A program made the translations under genes and the position numbers. A model generated the notes under the pieces. That model was not told the DNA's origin. It saw nothing but the letters and a program-made list of their open reading frames with translations, and searched no databases. 7,518 bases of DNA from Desulfovibrio sp. (GTDB taxonomy: Bacteria > Desulfobacterota > Desulfovibrionia > Desulfovibrionales > Desulfovibrionaceae): assembly GCA_022837365.1 (NCBI GenBank), contig JALHHV010000085.1:1-7518 (forward strand), written 5' to 3'. Position 1 is the stretch's first letter. Each line of letters starts with the position of its first letter. Positions 1 through 6,392 of this stretch are shown here, in pieces.

Positions 1-336
1 CTGCTCTCGCCGGGCGCGCTGTGCCTGCTGGGCCTGCGCTGCGTGGCCGTGATGCCCTACTGGCTGGTGAACCTGCTGTTCGGGGTCACCGCCATGCGCC
101 TTTCCACCTTCGCCACGGTCTCGCTGGTCGGCATGGCGCCGCTGAACGCCATCTATGTGCATGCCGGGGCGGAACTGGGGCGCATCCGCCACCTCGGCGA
201 CATCCTGTCCCTGCGCACCGGCCTTGCGCTGTGCCTGCTGGCTGTGGTCCCGCTTGTGCTGCGCCGGGCGTTATGCGCGTTGAAGGCCCGGCGGCGGGCG
301 GGCACGGCGTGCGACATTCCTGGCCGCATGGAATGA
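1..336 (+). CDS. TVP38/TMEM64 (DedA-like) family membrane protein, 3' end only
   Basis: The reading frame is open from base 1 to a TGA at 334-336, giving the last 111 residues of a protein whose start lies outside the window. It is hydrophobic. The stretch PYWLVNLLFG (about residues 19-28), followed by a T-x-x-R-L segment and then SLVGMAPLNAIYVHAG, has the order and spacing of the C-terminal half of the TVP38/TMEM64 (SNARE-associated, DedA-like) family. A last hydrophobic segment (about residues 75-92) is followed by a basic, arginine-rich tail that probably lies in the cytoplasm. Family members are inner-membrane proteins, often discussed as lipid or small-molecule transporters, but no function can be assigned here. 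In many members I would expect an LPGT-like motif where this protein reads APLN. The gene ends only 17 bp before the -35 box of the toxin-antitoxin promoter. The family call is fairly secure; the role is unknown. Confidence 0.7.
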   Translation: MLSPGALCLLGLRCVAVMPYWLVNLLFGVTAMRLSTFATVSLVGMAPLNAIYVHAGAELGRIRHLGDILSLRTGLALCLLAVVPLVLRRALCALKARRRAGTACDIPGRME

Positions 337-353
337 CATCGCCTGCGTACGCG

Positions 354-382
354 TTGCCAACCATATCACCCGGTGTTATGGT
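354..382 (+). promoter_or_regulatory. Predicted sigma-70 promoter of the toxin-antitoxin module, extended -10
   Basis: The -35 box TTGCCA (354-359) is separated by exactly 17 bp from TATGGT (377-382). A TGT directly before the -10 box (374-376) gives the TGn extended -10 element. Transcription should begin about 6-8 bp after 382, which is at the toxin ATG (388-390), so the message would have little or no 5' leader. Found by eye from consensus. Confidence 0.5.
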
Positions 383-383
383 T
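359..383. promoter_or_regulatory. 25-bp near-perfect palindrome, probable antitoxin operator
   Basis: The left half AACCATA-t-CACC (359-370) and the right half GGTG-t-TATGGTT (372-383) are reverse complements about a single central C (371). Eleven of the twelve pairs match; the only mismatch is T366/T376. The palindrome covers most of the promoter spacer and the whole -10 box. In type II toxin-antitoxin modules the antitoxin, usually with toxin as co-repressor, binds such palindromes to repress its own operon. The HTH antitoxin encoded at 777-1130 is the obvious candidate ligand. The symmetry is seen directly; its function is inferred. Confidence 0.65.
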
Positions 384-387
384 TCTC

Positions 388-765
388 ATGCAACGCGTCT
401 TCAAGACACGCCACTTCATGCGGTGGGCGCGCAAGGCCGGCTTGCCCGACGATGCCTTGTGCAACGCCGTCCATGAAATAGCACACGGGCTCGTGGACGC
501 GGACCTGGGCGGCGGCGTGCTGAAAAAACGCGTGGCCTTGCCGGGGCGCGGCAAGCGGGGCAGCACCCGCACCCTGCTCGCCACCAACCGGGACACCCGC
601 TGGTTTTTCGTCTTCGGGTTCGAAAAGAATGCCCAAGACAACGTCACACCGGAAGAACTCAAGGCCGTGCACGCCCTGGCCGATGACCTGCTGGCCCTTT
701 CCCCCCAGGCTCTCGACGACGCCACGCAAACCGGAGCCCTGACCGAAATATGCCGCGAACCATGA
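388..765 (+). CDS. RelE/HigB-like toxin of a type II toxin-antitoxin system
   Basis: The product has 125 residues. The sequence [16 protein letters not shown] near the N-terminus, [22 protein letters not shown] in the middle (about residues 37-58), RTLLATN (61-67) and [11 protein letters not shown] (71-81) match the RelE-like (DUF1044-type) toxin family, whose members are generally regarded as ribosome-dependent or RNA-cleaving inhibitors of translation. The conserved basic GRGKRGSTR loop and the aromatic WFFVFGFEK strand are both present, and the length is normal, so the toxin looks intact. I chose ATG 388 because homologs begin a few residues before the FKTRHF segment. The in-frame GTG at 373 lies inside the promoter and operator. 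No Shine-Dalgarno sequence precedes 388, which fits a leaderless transcript. The toxin gene comes first, as in higBA, and ends 11 bp before the chosen antitoxin start. The exact target is not known from sequence. Confidence 0.85.
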   Translation: MQRVFKTRHFMRWARKAGLPDDALCNAVHEIAHGLVDADLGGGVLKKRVALPGRGKRGSTRTLLATNRDTRWFFVFGFEKNAQDNVTPEELKAVHALADDLLALSPQALDDATQTGALTEICREP

Positions 766-766
766 C

Positions 767-771
767 GGAGG
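767..771 (+). promoter_or_regulatory. Shine-Dalgarno that decides the antitoxin start
   Basis: GGAGG (767-771) lies 5 bp before ATG 777. Two upstream in-frame ATGs, at 750 and at 762 (the latter overlapping the toxin TGA as ATGA), have no comparable site. This favours 777 and gives the antitoxin its own ribosome entry, unlike the toxin. Confidence 0.6.
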
Positions 772-776
772 CCGCC

Positions 777-1130
777 ATGCCCGCCACCACCTGCAAGAGC
801 ACCCCGGCCAAGCCCGGCCGGACCACGGGCAGCGCACTGCTGGACGCGGTGCACGAAACCGCGCGCGACCTGCACGAGGCCGGGTTCATCGACAAGCGGC
901 GCATGCGCGACTACGACGTGCTGTGCCTGCCGCCTGTCCCGCACTACGGGGCGCCGGACATCAAGGCCCTGCGGGAACGCCACCGCCTGAGCCAGACGGT
1001 GCTGGCCATGCTGCTGAACACCAGCCCGTCCACGGTGCGCCAGTGGGAAATCGGAAAGAAGCACCCCAGCGGCCCATCCCTGAAGCTGCTCGACCTTCTG
1101 GAACGCAAGGGACTGGACGCGCTGCTGTAG
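777..1130 (+). CDS. XRE/HigA-like helix-turn-helix antitoxin
   Basis: The product is a 117-residue DNA-binding protein that probably neutralises the upstream toxin and represses the operon through the palindrome at 359-383. The N-terminal part (about residues 19-60) contains [29 protein letters not shown], typical of antitoxins paired with this RelE class. Residues 61-113 form a Cro/CI-type helix-turn-helix: [19 protein letters not shown], then [21 protein letters not shown], with [11 protein letters not shown] as the usual loop and helix after the recognition helix. It ends in the usual [11 protein letters not shown]. The start at 777 is chosen for its GGAGG. A start at 762 would overlap the toxin by 4 bp and add five residues. 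Toxin and antitoxin are probably made from one transcript. The module sits between two unrelated housekeeping genes, which is common for mobile toxin-antitoxin pairs, but no mobile-element ends are visible. Confidence 0.87.
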   Translation: MPATTCKSTPAKPGRTTGSALLDAVHETARDLHEAGFIDKRRMRDYDVLCLPPVPHYGAPDIKALRERHRLSQTVLAMLLNTSPSTVRQWEIGKKHPSGPSLKLLDLLERKGLDALL

Positions 1131-1177
1131 GCGCCGCCGTTATCCCCGCCCCTCGCGCCCCCCCCCGCCTTCCCCGG

Positions 1178-1206
1178 TTGCCAGCGCGGCGGGATTTGCC
1201 TACACT
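1178..1206 (+). promoter_or_regulatory. Predicted sigma-70 promoter for psd-pssA
   Basis: TTGCCA (1178-1183) is followed after exactly 17 bp by TACACT (1201-1206). These match the TTGACA and TATAAT consensus at 5/6 and 4/6 positions. The start site would be near 1213, leaving a leader of about 70 bases before psd. Predicted by eye. Confidence 0.5.
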
Positions 1207-1212
1207 CCCGCC
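1188..1212. promoter_or_regulatory. Inverted repeat over the psd -10 box
   Basis: GGCGGGA (1188-1194) and TCCCGCC (1206-1212) are perfect 7-bp reverse complements around an 11-bp spacer that contains most of the predicted -10 box. It could be an operator, or a hairpin in transcripts arriving from the toxin-antitoxin genes. There is no T-run after it, so a standard terminator is unlikely. Confidence 0.4.
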
Positions 1213-1285
1213 CTGTCGCCCGCGCACGGCCCGCGCGAGGCGGCTCCGGCATCATCGCAACCCACCGCAACCAACGGCACCCCAC

Positions 1286-1930
1286 ATGCGCAAAGCCTCC
1301 ATCGGCATCACCCCCGAAGGCGTCCCGGCCATCGGCCTGTGCGCCCTGGTCACCCTTTCGCTGGCCATGCTCGGCTGCGCCACCGGCAGCTTCGTGTTCA
1401 TGCTGCTGACCTGGTTCTGCTGCCACTTCTTCCGCGATCCGGAGCGGGTCGTCCCCACCGCGCCCGGCCTTGCCGTCAGCCCCGCCGACGGAAAGGTGGT
1501 GCGCGTGCAGACCATGCCCGATCCGTTCACCGGCCAGCCGCGCACCACGGTGTGCATCTTCATGAACGTGTTCAGCGTGCACGTGAACCGCGCCCCGGTG
1601 GCGGGCACGGTGACCGACATTGCCTATCATCCCGGCAAGTTCCTGAACGCGGCGTGGGACAAGGCGTCCACCGACAACGAGCGCTGCGCCTACCGGATGA
1701 CCGGGGAAGACGGCTCCGCCTGGACCTTCGTGCAGATCGCGGGGCTCATCGCCCGGCGCATCGTGTGCCGCACCGATGAAGGCGACGCGCTGGCCCGTGG
1801 CGAACGCTTCGGCATGATCCGCTTCGGCTCGCGGGTTGACCTTTACCTGCCGGACGACTATTCTCCGTCGGTGAACGTGGGTGAGCAGGTGTTCGCCGGG
1901 CAGACCGTCGTGGCGCGCCGCAACGCCTGA
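1286..1930 (+). CDS. psd: Phosphatidylserine decarboxylase, short type
   Basis: The enzyme converts phosphatidylserine to phosphatidylethanolamine and CO2 at the inner membrane. The 214-residue length is that of the short Psd class, shorter than the E. coli enzyme of about 320 residues. In order it shows two hydrophobic segments (about residues 13-46), FFRDPER (48-54), SPADGKVV (65-72), [11 protein letters not shown] (92-102) and, near the C-terminus, [12 protein letters not shown] (178-189). The last contains the Gly-Ser pair (G181/S182) at which the proenzyme cuts itself, turning the serine into the pyruvoyl cofactor and leaving a small alpha chain of about 33 residues. The start at ATG 1286 places the protein just ahead of its first membrane segment, but no clear Shine-Dalgarno is visible, so the exact start is less certain. 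The next gene, pssA, supplies its substrate 58 bp downstream. Confidence 0.93.
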   Translation: MRKASIGITPEGVPAIGLCALVTLSLAMLGCATGSFVFMLLTWFCCHFFRDPERVVPTAPGLAVSPADGKVVRVQTMPDPFTGQPRTTVCIFMNVFSVHVNRAPVAGTVTDIAYHPGKFLNAAWDKASTDNERCAYRMTGEDGSAWTFVQIAGLIARRIVCRTDEGDALARGERFGMIRFGSRVDLYLPDDYSPSVNVGEQVFAGQTVVARRNA

Positions 1931-1988
1931 TCCCCCTCCAACCATCCGGATTTCTTACCGCAAGAAGGCACAGGACAGCCGCAAGGCC

Positions 1989-2738
1989 ATGGAACAGCCC
2001 GCCCGCCCCATCCACAAGGGAGTGTACATCCTCCCGAACCTCTTCACCACGGCAAGCCTTTTCGCGGGCTTCCTGGGGATGTTGTGGGCCGTTTCCGGGC
2101 GGTACGAGGACTGCGCCATGGCCATCCTGTTCAGCGCCCTCATGGACGGCCTGGACGGCAAGGTGGCCCGCCTCACCAACACCGCCAGCGAGTTCGGCGT
2201 GCAGTACGATTCGCTGTGCGACCTGGTGGCCTTCGGCGTGGCCCCGGCCTTCATGATGTACCAGTGGCAGCTGAACCAGTACGGCCGCCTCGGCATCGCC
2301 GCCGCGTTCCTGTTCGCGGTGTGCGGCGCGTTACGCCTTGCCCGGTTCAACATCTCCACCGCCACCACCTCCAAGAAGTTCTTCATCGGCCTGCCCATTC
2401 CGGCGGCCGGCTGCGCCGTGGCCACGCTGGTGCTGTTCAGCCCCTACGTGCCCGAGCAACTCGCGGGCGTCTTCCCGCGCTTCTGCCTGGCGCTCGCCTT
2501 CGTGCTCGCCTTCCTCATGGTGAGCCGCGTGCGCTACGCCTCCTTCAAGGAATACGGGCTCATCAAGGCCCATCCGTTCAGTTCGATGGTTACCGCCATC
2601 CTGCTGTTCGTACTCGTCTCCTCCGAACCCAAGCTCTTGGGTTTCCTGGTGTTCGCGGGCTACCTCATCTCCGGTCCCGTGTATACCTTCGTCATCATTC
2701 CCCGCCGCAATCACAAGCTACTACGCAGCCTATCCTAG
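1989..2738 (+). CDS. pssA: CDP-diacylglycerol-serine O-phosphatidyltransferase
   Basis: This integral membrane enzyme joins serine to CDP-diacylglycerol, giving phosphatidylserine and CMP, the substrate of the upstream Psd. It has 249 residues. The CDP-alcohol phosphotransferase signature D-x2-D-G-x2-A-R-x8-G-x3-D-x3-D is complete: D53, D56, G57, A60, R61, G70, D74 and D78, the acidic residues binding the metal and nucleotide. Several hydrophobic helices follow (about 100-118, 135-152, 163-178, 200-210 and 216-236), and the protein ends in a short basic tail. ATG 1989 is chosen because MEQPARPIHKGVYILPNLFT is the normal N-terminus of the family; the frame is open further upstream (from 1881) but that extension overlaps psd. 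The Shine-Dalgarno is weak (CAGGA at 1971-1975, or AAGG only 2 bp away). The last seven sense codons hold three CTA leucine codons, the only CTA codons I find in any gene of the window. Confidence 0.94.
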   Translation: MEQPARPIHKGVYILPNLFTTASLFAGFLGMLWAVSGRYEDCAMAILFSALMDGLDGKVARLTNTASEFGVQYDSLCDLVAFGVAPAFMMYQWQLNQYGRLGIAAAFLFAVCGALRLARFNISTATTSKKFFIGLPIPAAGCAVATLVLFSPYVPEQLAGVFPRFCLALAFVLAFLMVSRVRYASFKEYGLIKAHPFSSMVTAILLFVLVSSEPKLLGFLVFAGYLISGPVYTFVIIPRRNHKLLRSLS

Positions 2739-2750
2739 GGTTGTCGTAGC
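2717..2750 (+). promoter_or_regulatory. Inverted repeat across the pssA stop codon
   Basis: GCTAC (2717-2721) can pair with GTAGC (2746-2750), or CTACG (2721-2725) with CGTAG (2745-2749). Inside them, CCTA (2729-2732) and TAGG (2736-2739) form a second short stem over the stop codon. The 5' arms consist of CTA leucine codons. The structure is weak and no T-run follows, so I do not call it a terminator. See the finding on a possible leucine-sensing leader. Confidence 0.3.
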
Positions 2751-2772
2751 AGCGCCCCGTACCTCCGTGTCA

Positions 2773-2789
2773 GGAACGCACGCCGTTCC
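2773..2789 (+). repeat. Hairpin in leuA leader (6-bp stem)
   Basis: GGAACG (2773-2778) and CGTTCC (2784-2789) pair perfectly around a 5-base loop. No T-run follows, so it is not a standard terminator. Confidence 0.45.
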
Positions 2790-2867
2790 CGGGCGGACGC
2801 GTACCCTCCTCTCAGCCAGAGTCCCGTCTCCCGGGCCGGCGCGCAGCTAACGAACAGATGCAGCATT

Positions 2868-2896
2868 CCGTCAGGCGCACACGCCGCCCGTGACGG
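2868..2896 (+). repeat. Long hairpin in leuA leader (10 bp, one bulge)
   Basis: CCGTCA (2868-2873) pairs with TGACGG (2891-2896). Nested inside, GGCG (2874-2877) pairs with CGCC (2882-2885) around a CACA loop. The only interruption is a 5-base bulge (2886-2890) on the 3' side. It ends 71 bp before the leuA start and is the strongest local structure in the leader. It may be regulatory; no T-run follows. Confidence 0.45.
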
Positions 2897-2951
2897 CCGC
2901 GCATCAGCGCCATCGGCCCCGCCCCCAACCAACACGGGCACGGACCGCAGC

Positions 2952-2959
2952 AAGAGGAG
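2952..2959 (+). promoter_or_regulatory. Shine-Dalgarno that decides the leuA start
   Basis: AAGAGGAG (2952-2959) lies 8 bp before ATG 2968. The frame is open back to a GTG at 2890, but that start has no ribosome binding site and would add an arginine- and proline-rich segment unlike the family. Confidence 0.7.
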
Positions 2960-2967
2960 CACGAATC

Positions 2968-4551
2968 ATGTCCACCACGTCCCCCGCCTCCGGCACGTCC
3001 CCCATCGCCCCCATTTCCGGCGACCGCATCCGCATTTTCGACACCACCCTGCGCGACGGCGAACAGTCCCCCGGCGCCACCATGAACCTCCAGGAAAAGA
3101 TCCGCCTGGCCCGCCAGTTGGAAACCCTTGGCGTGGACATCATGGAAGCCGGGTTCCCCGCCTCCAGCCCCGGCGACTTCGAGGCCGTGCAGGCCATCGC
3201 CCGCGCCGTGAAGGGCGTGGAGGTGGCGGGCCTGTGCCGCGCCATGGCCAGCGACATCGACCGCGCCTGGGAAGCCATCAAGGTGGCCGAGGCCCCGCGC
3301 ATCCACACCTTTCTCGCCACCTCGCCCATCCACATGCAGCACAAGCTGCGCAAGGAACCGGACCAGGTACTGGAAATGGCCGTGGCCGCCGTGCGCCACG
3401 CCGCCAGGTATACCAGCAACGTGGAATTCTCGGCCGAGGACGCGTCCCGCTCCAACCCCGACTTCCTGGTGCGGGTGTTCGAGGCGGTCATCGACGCCGG
3501 GGCCACCACCATCAACGTGCCGGACACCGTGGGCTACGCCCAGCCCGAGGAGTACGGACGGCTGATCCGGTACGTCATCGAGAACACCCGCAACAGCCAC
3601 AAGGCCGTGTTCAGCGTGCACTGCCACGACGATCTCGGCCTTGCCGTGGCCAACACCCTGGCCGCGCTGAAGGCGGGCGCCCGCCAGGCCGAGGTGACCG
3701 TGAGCGGCATAGGCGAGCGGGCGGGCAACACCTCGCTCGAAGAGGTCATCATGGCCCTGCACACCCGCCGGGACTACTACGGCCTCGACTTCGGCATCGC
3801 CCCCGAGCAGATCTTCCCCACCTGCCGCCTGCTGTCCATGATCATCGGCCAGCCCATTCCGCCCAACAAGGCCATCGTGGGGGCCAACGCCTTCGCGCAC
3901 GAATCGGGCATCCACCAGGACGGCATGCTCAAGAACCGCGAGACGTACGAGATCATGACGCCGGAATCCATCGGCAAGACCAAGACCGACCTCGTCATCG
4001 GCAAGCATTCCGGCCGCAACGCCGTGAAGAACAAGCTGGACGAACTCGGCTACCGGCTGGAGGAAGACCAGCTGGTCACCGTGTTCGAGGCGGTGAAGAA
4101 GCTGGCGGACAAGAAGAAGCAGATTTATGACGAGGACATCGAAGCGCTGGTGCTCGAAGAGGTCTACCGCCTGCCCGACCAGTACCGGCTGGTGAACCTT
4201 TCCGTGCAGTGCAGCGACACCGGCATGCCGCCCACGGCCGCCGTGGTCATGGACGTCATGGGCGAGACCAGGCGCGCCGCCGGGTTCGGCGTGGGTCCCA
4301 TCGACGCGGTGTTCAACGTCATCGGCTCCATCGTGGGCCGCACGCCCGTCCTTGAGCGGTATTCGGTCACCGCCATCACCGGCGGCACCGACGCCCAGGG
4401 CGAGGTTACCGTGCGCCTGCGGCAGAACGGCGGAAGCGCGGTCGGACGCGGGTCCGACCCCGACATCATACTGGCCAGCGCCCGCGCGTACGTGAACGCG
4501 CTGAACCGCCTGGCAAAGAAAGAAGAAGAGCAAGAGAAGGAGGGCATCTAG
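2968..4551 (+). CDS. leuA: 2-isopropylmalate synthase
   Basis: This cytosolic enzyme performs the committed step of leucine synthesis: acetyl-CoA plus 2-ketoisovalerate to 2-isopropylmalate. The product has 527 residues. The DRE-TIM catalytic barrel begins with IFDTTLRDGEQSPG (23-36), where D25 is a metal ligand; SVHCHDDLG (216-224) supplies the H218-x-H220 metal pair; GIGERAGNTSLEEV (247-260) is the second family signature; and AFAHESGIHQDG (308-319) belongs to the linker subdomain. After about residue 400 comes the C-terminal LeuA dimer domain, which gives leucine feedback inhibition and includes AAGFGVGPIDAVFN (437-450) and TGGTDAQGEV (471-480). The length is normal and all motifs are intact. 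The tail is highly charged (KKEEEQEKEG), and its codons also form the strong leuC Shine-Dalgarno. The TAG stop touches the leuC ATG directly, so leuA and leuC should be translationally coupled. Confidence 0.97.
   Translation: MSTTSPASGTSPIAPISGDRIRIFDTTLRDGEQSPGATMNLQEKIRLARQLETLGVDIMEAGFPASSPGDFEAVQAIARAVKGVEVAGLCRAMASDIDRAWEAIKVAEAPRIHTFLATSPIHMQHKLRKEPDQVLEMAVAAVRHAARYTSNVEFSAEDASRSNPDFLVRVFEAVIDAGATTINVPDTVGYAQPEEYGRLIRYVIENTRNSHKAVFSVHCHDDLGLAVANTLAALKAGARQAEVTVSGIGERAGNTSLEEVIMALHTRRDYYGLDFGIAPEQIFPTCRLLSMIIGQPIPPNKAIVGANAFAHESGIHQDGMLKNRETYEIMTPESIGKTKTDLVIGKHSGRNAVKNKLDELGYRLEEDQLVTVFEAVKKLADKKKQIYDEDIEALVLEEVYRLPDQYRLVNLSVQCSDTGMPPTAAVVMDVMGETRRAAGFGVGPIDAVFNVIGSIVGRTPVLERYSVTAITGGTDAQGEVTVRLRQNGGSAVGRGSDPDIILASARAYVNALNRLAKKEEEQEKEGI
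4537..4544 (+). promoter_or_regulatory. leuC Shine-Dalgarno inside the leuA 3' end
   Basis: AAGGAGGG (4537-4544) is 7 bp before ATG 4552 and encodes part of the Lys/Glu-rich tail of LeuA. It is close to a full anti-16S complement and sets the leuC start. Confidence 0.75.
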
Positions 4552-5808
4552 ATGGCACATACGCTTGCGCAGAAGATCCTGCAGGCGCACACCGACGAGG
4601 CGATCACCGCCGCGGGGCAGATCGTCCGCTGTCGCGTCTCGCTGGCTCTGGCAAACGACATCACCGCTCCGCTCGCCATCAAGTCCTTCCGGGCCATGGG
4701 GGCGAAAAGGGTGTTCGACCGCGACAAGGTGGCGCTGGTCATGGACCACTTCACCCCACAGAAGGACATCGCCTCGGCGCAGCAGGTGAAGCTGTCCCGC
4801 GAATTCGCGCGGGAAATGGGCATCACCCACTACTACGAGGGCGGCGACTGCGGTGTGGAACACGCCCTGCTGCCGGAGCTGGGCCTCGTCGGCCCCGGCG
4901 ACGTGGTGGTGGGGGCCGACAGCCACACCTGTACTTACGGAGGGCTGGGCGCCTTTGCGACCGGATTCGGGTCCACCGACGTGGCCGGGGCCATGGCCCT
5001 TGGCGAAACGTGGTTCAAGGTGCCGCCCACCATCCGCGCCACCTTCACCGGTACGCTGCCCAAATGGGTGGGGGCCAAGGACCTGATCCTGCGCCTCATC
5101 GGCGAGATCGGCGTGGACGGCGCGCTGTACCGCGCCCTGGAATTCGACGGCGCGGCCATCGAGGCCCTTTCCGTCGAGGGCCGCATGACCATCGCCAACA
5201 TGGCCATCGAGGCGGGCGGCAAGGCGGGCCTGTTCGCCGCCGACGCCAAGACCCTGGCCTACACCGCCGCGCGCGGCCGCAAGGACGTGGCGCTGGCCGC
5301 CGACCCCGGTGCGGCCTACGAGCGCGAACTGGTCTTCGACGTGTCCGGCATGGAACCCGTGGTGGCCTGTCCCCACCTGCCCGAAAACGTGAAGCCCGTG
5401 GGCGAGGTGAAGGGCGTGACCCTGGACCAGGTGGTCATCGGCTCGTGCACCAACGGCCGCATCAGCGACATGCGCGAGGCCGCCGAAGTGCTGCGCGGCC
5501 GCAAGGTGGCCAAGGGCGTGCGCTGCATCGTGCTGCCCGCCACCCCCGGCGTGTGGAAGGAAGCCCTGAAGGAAGGGCTGATCGAGACCTTCATGGACTC
5601 GGGCTGCATCGTGGGCCCGGCCACCTGCGGGCCGTGCCTTGGCGGGCACATGGGCATCCTGGCCGACGGCGAGCGCGCCATCGCCACCACCAACCGCAAC
5701 TTCCGCGGGCGCATGGGCAGCCTGGAGTCCGAGGTGTACCTGGCAAGCCCGGCCGTGGCCGCCGCCTCGGCCGTGGCGGGCGTCATCGCCCACCCCGGCA
5801 GCCTGTAG
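4552..5808 (+). CDS. leuC: 3-isopropylmalate dehydratase large subunit
   Basis: With LeuD this subunit isomerises 2-isopropylmalate to 3-isopropylmalate through a [4Fe-4S] cluster. The product has 418 residues, the length of the shorter LeuC/HacA-like class rather than the E. coli type of about 466. The three cluster cysteines are present: C299 in IGSCTNGR (296-303), and C359 and C362 in [13 protein letters not shown] (356-368). Other aconitase-family motifs are MDHFTPQKD (64-72), [18 protein letters not shown] (121-138), GSTDVA (140-145) and [11 protein letters not shown] (379-389). Nothing is missing, so the subunit should be functional. It begins immediately after the leuA stop and in the same reading frame, and is followed 43 bp later by its partner gene leuD. 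Confidence 0.97.
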   Translation: MAHTLAQKILQAHTDEAITAAGQIVRCRVSLALANDITAPLAIKSFRAMGAKRVFDRDKVALVMDHFTPQKDIASAQQVKLSREFAREMGITHYYEGGDCGVEHALLPELGLVGPGDVVVGADSHTCTYGGLGAFATGFGSTDVAGAMALGETWFKVPPTIRATFTGTLPKWVGAKDLILRLIGEIGVDGALYRALEFDGAAIEALSVEGRMTIANMAIEAGGKAGLFAADAKTLAYTAARGRKDVALAADPGAAYERELVFDVSGMEPVVACPHLPENVKPVGEVKGVTLDQVVIGSCTNGRISDMREAAEVLRGRKVAKGVRCIVLPATPGVWKEALKEGLIETFMDSGCIVGPATCGPCLGGHMGILADGERAIATTNRNFRGRMGSLESEVYLASPAVAAASAVAGVIAHPGSL

Positions 5809-5851
5809 GGCCAGGACCGTACCACACGCCATTTACGGAGGTTTACGCACC

Positions 5852-6343
5852 ATGAGCTACACCGGCACCGCCCACAAGGTGGGTGAGCATATCGATACCG
5901 ACGCCATCATCCCCGCGCGCTTCCTGGTCACCACCGACACGAAGAAGCTGGGCGAAAACTGCATGGCCGGCCTTGAGGAAGGCTGGGTGAAACGGGTGAA
6001 GCCCGGCGACGTGATGGTGGCGGGGCGCAACTTCGGTTGCGGCTCGTCGCGCGAGCACGCGCCCATCGCCATCCTGGGCGCGGGCATGCCTGTGGTCATC
6101 GCGCACAGCTTCGCGCGCATCTTCTACCGCAACGCCTTCAACATGGGGCTGTTGCTGCTGGAAGTGGGCGACGAGGTGGACAAGATCGCCGACGGCGACA
6201 CCGTGGAGGTGGACGCGGCCAAGGGGCTGATCACCAACCGCACCACCGGGGCCACCATCACCTGCCCGCCGCTGCCCGCGTCCATGCGGGAGTTGCTGGA
6301 TAAGGGGGGGCTTGTCCCCTACGTCAAGGAGCGGCTGGCATAG
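5852..6343 (+). CDS. leuD: 3-isopropylmalate dehydratase small subunit
   Basis: This is the partner of LeuC and supplies the swivelling domain that completes the isopropylmalate isomerase active site. The product has 163 residues, normal for the small subunit that accompanies the shorter LeuC class. [13 protein letters not shown] (13-25) and [15 protein letters not shown] (60-74) are the family signatures, the latter holding the substrate-binding SSREH loop; [13 protein letters not shown] (88-100) follows as expected. ATG 5852 is chosen because of GGAGG (5837-5841), 10 bp upstream. The frame is open further upstream (from 5639) inside leuC, but that extension has no matching protein. No clear terminator follows the TAG; a weak 6-bp hairpin lies at 6345-6360. 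leuB starts 265 bp downstream. Confidence 0.96.
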   Translation: MSYTGTAHKVGEHIDTDAIIPARFLVTTDTKKLGENCMAGLEEGWVKRVKPGDVMVAGRNFGCGSSREHAPIAILGAGMPVVIAHSFARIFYRNAFNMGLLLLEVGDEVDKIADGDTVEVDAAKGLITNRTTGATITCPPLPASMRELLDKGGLVPYVKERLA

Positions 6344-6372
6344 CCGAAAGCGTGCTTTTGCTCTCTGGCTGC

Positions 6373-6392
6373 GTCAGGCTCGGTCAGGCTCG
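6373..6392 (+). repeat. Perfect 10-bp tandem duplication
   Basis: GTCAGGCTCG occurs twice head to tail (6373-6382 and 6383-6392), 29 bp after the leuD stop. It may be a paired binding site or a simple slippage duplication; the sequence does not tell which. Confidence 0.7.

Larger units (their letters stand above)
1131..1285 (+). other. Intergenic region between antitoxin and psd
   Basis: This gap of 155 bp has no credible gene. It holds a run of nine C bases (1158-1166), the predicted psd promoter (1178-1206) and an inverted repeat over the -10 box (1188-1212). No hairpin followed by a T-run was found after the antitoxin, so the toxin-antitoxin transcript may read on into psd. Confidence 0.6.
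2739..2967 (+). other. leuA leader / pssA-leuA intergenic region
   Basis: This stretch of 229 bp has no convincing gene. I find no good -35/-10 pair and no T-run long enough for an intrinsic terminator. It holds two clear hairpins (2773-2789 and 2868-2896), a C-rich, G-poor stretch (about 2916-2934), and two tiny open frames without Shine-Dalgarno (GTG 2767-2850 with a CTC CTC pair, ATG 2858-2893). The leu genes are therefore either read from an upstream promoter or from one that does not look like sigma-70. Confidence 0.5.

Noticed and set aside
373..387. Upstream GTG start for the toxin
   Set aside because: It would lie inside the promoter -10 and palindrome and upstream of the predicted transcript start; homologs begin near ATG 388.
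2791..2801. GGGCGGACGCG in the leuA leader, which resembles the T-box core
   Set aside because: The conserved T-box has GGGTGG-N-ACCGCG. Here two bases would be missing and the TGGN bulge that pairs with the tRNA end is not kept. No specifier loop or terminator was found.
2767..2850. GTG-started 27-codon frame with a CTC CTC pair, as a possible leucine leader peptide
   Set aside because: It has no Shine-Dalgarno, only two adjacent common leucine codons, and no downstream terminator.
2812..5832. Minus-strand open frame of 1006 codons opposite leuA and leuC
   Set aside because: leuA and leuC share one frame and strong GC bias at codon third positions, which removes stops from one antisense frame. 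The product is low-complexity (His/Gly/Ala/Val rich), matches no family and spans the boundary of two well-identified genes.
6345..6360. Hairpin after the leuD stop as an intrinsic terminator
   Set aside because: The stem is only 6 bp with a G-T pair, and the four T bases form part of the stem instead of following it.
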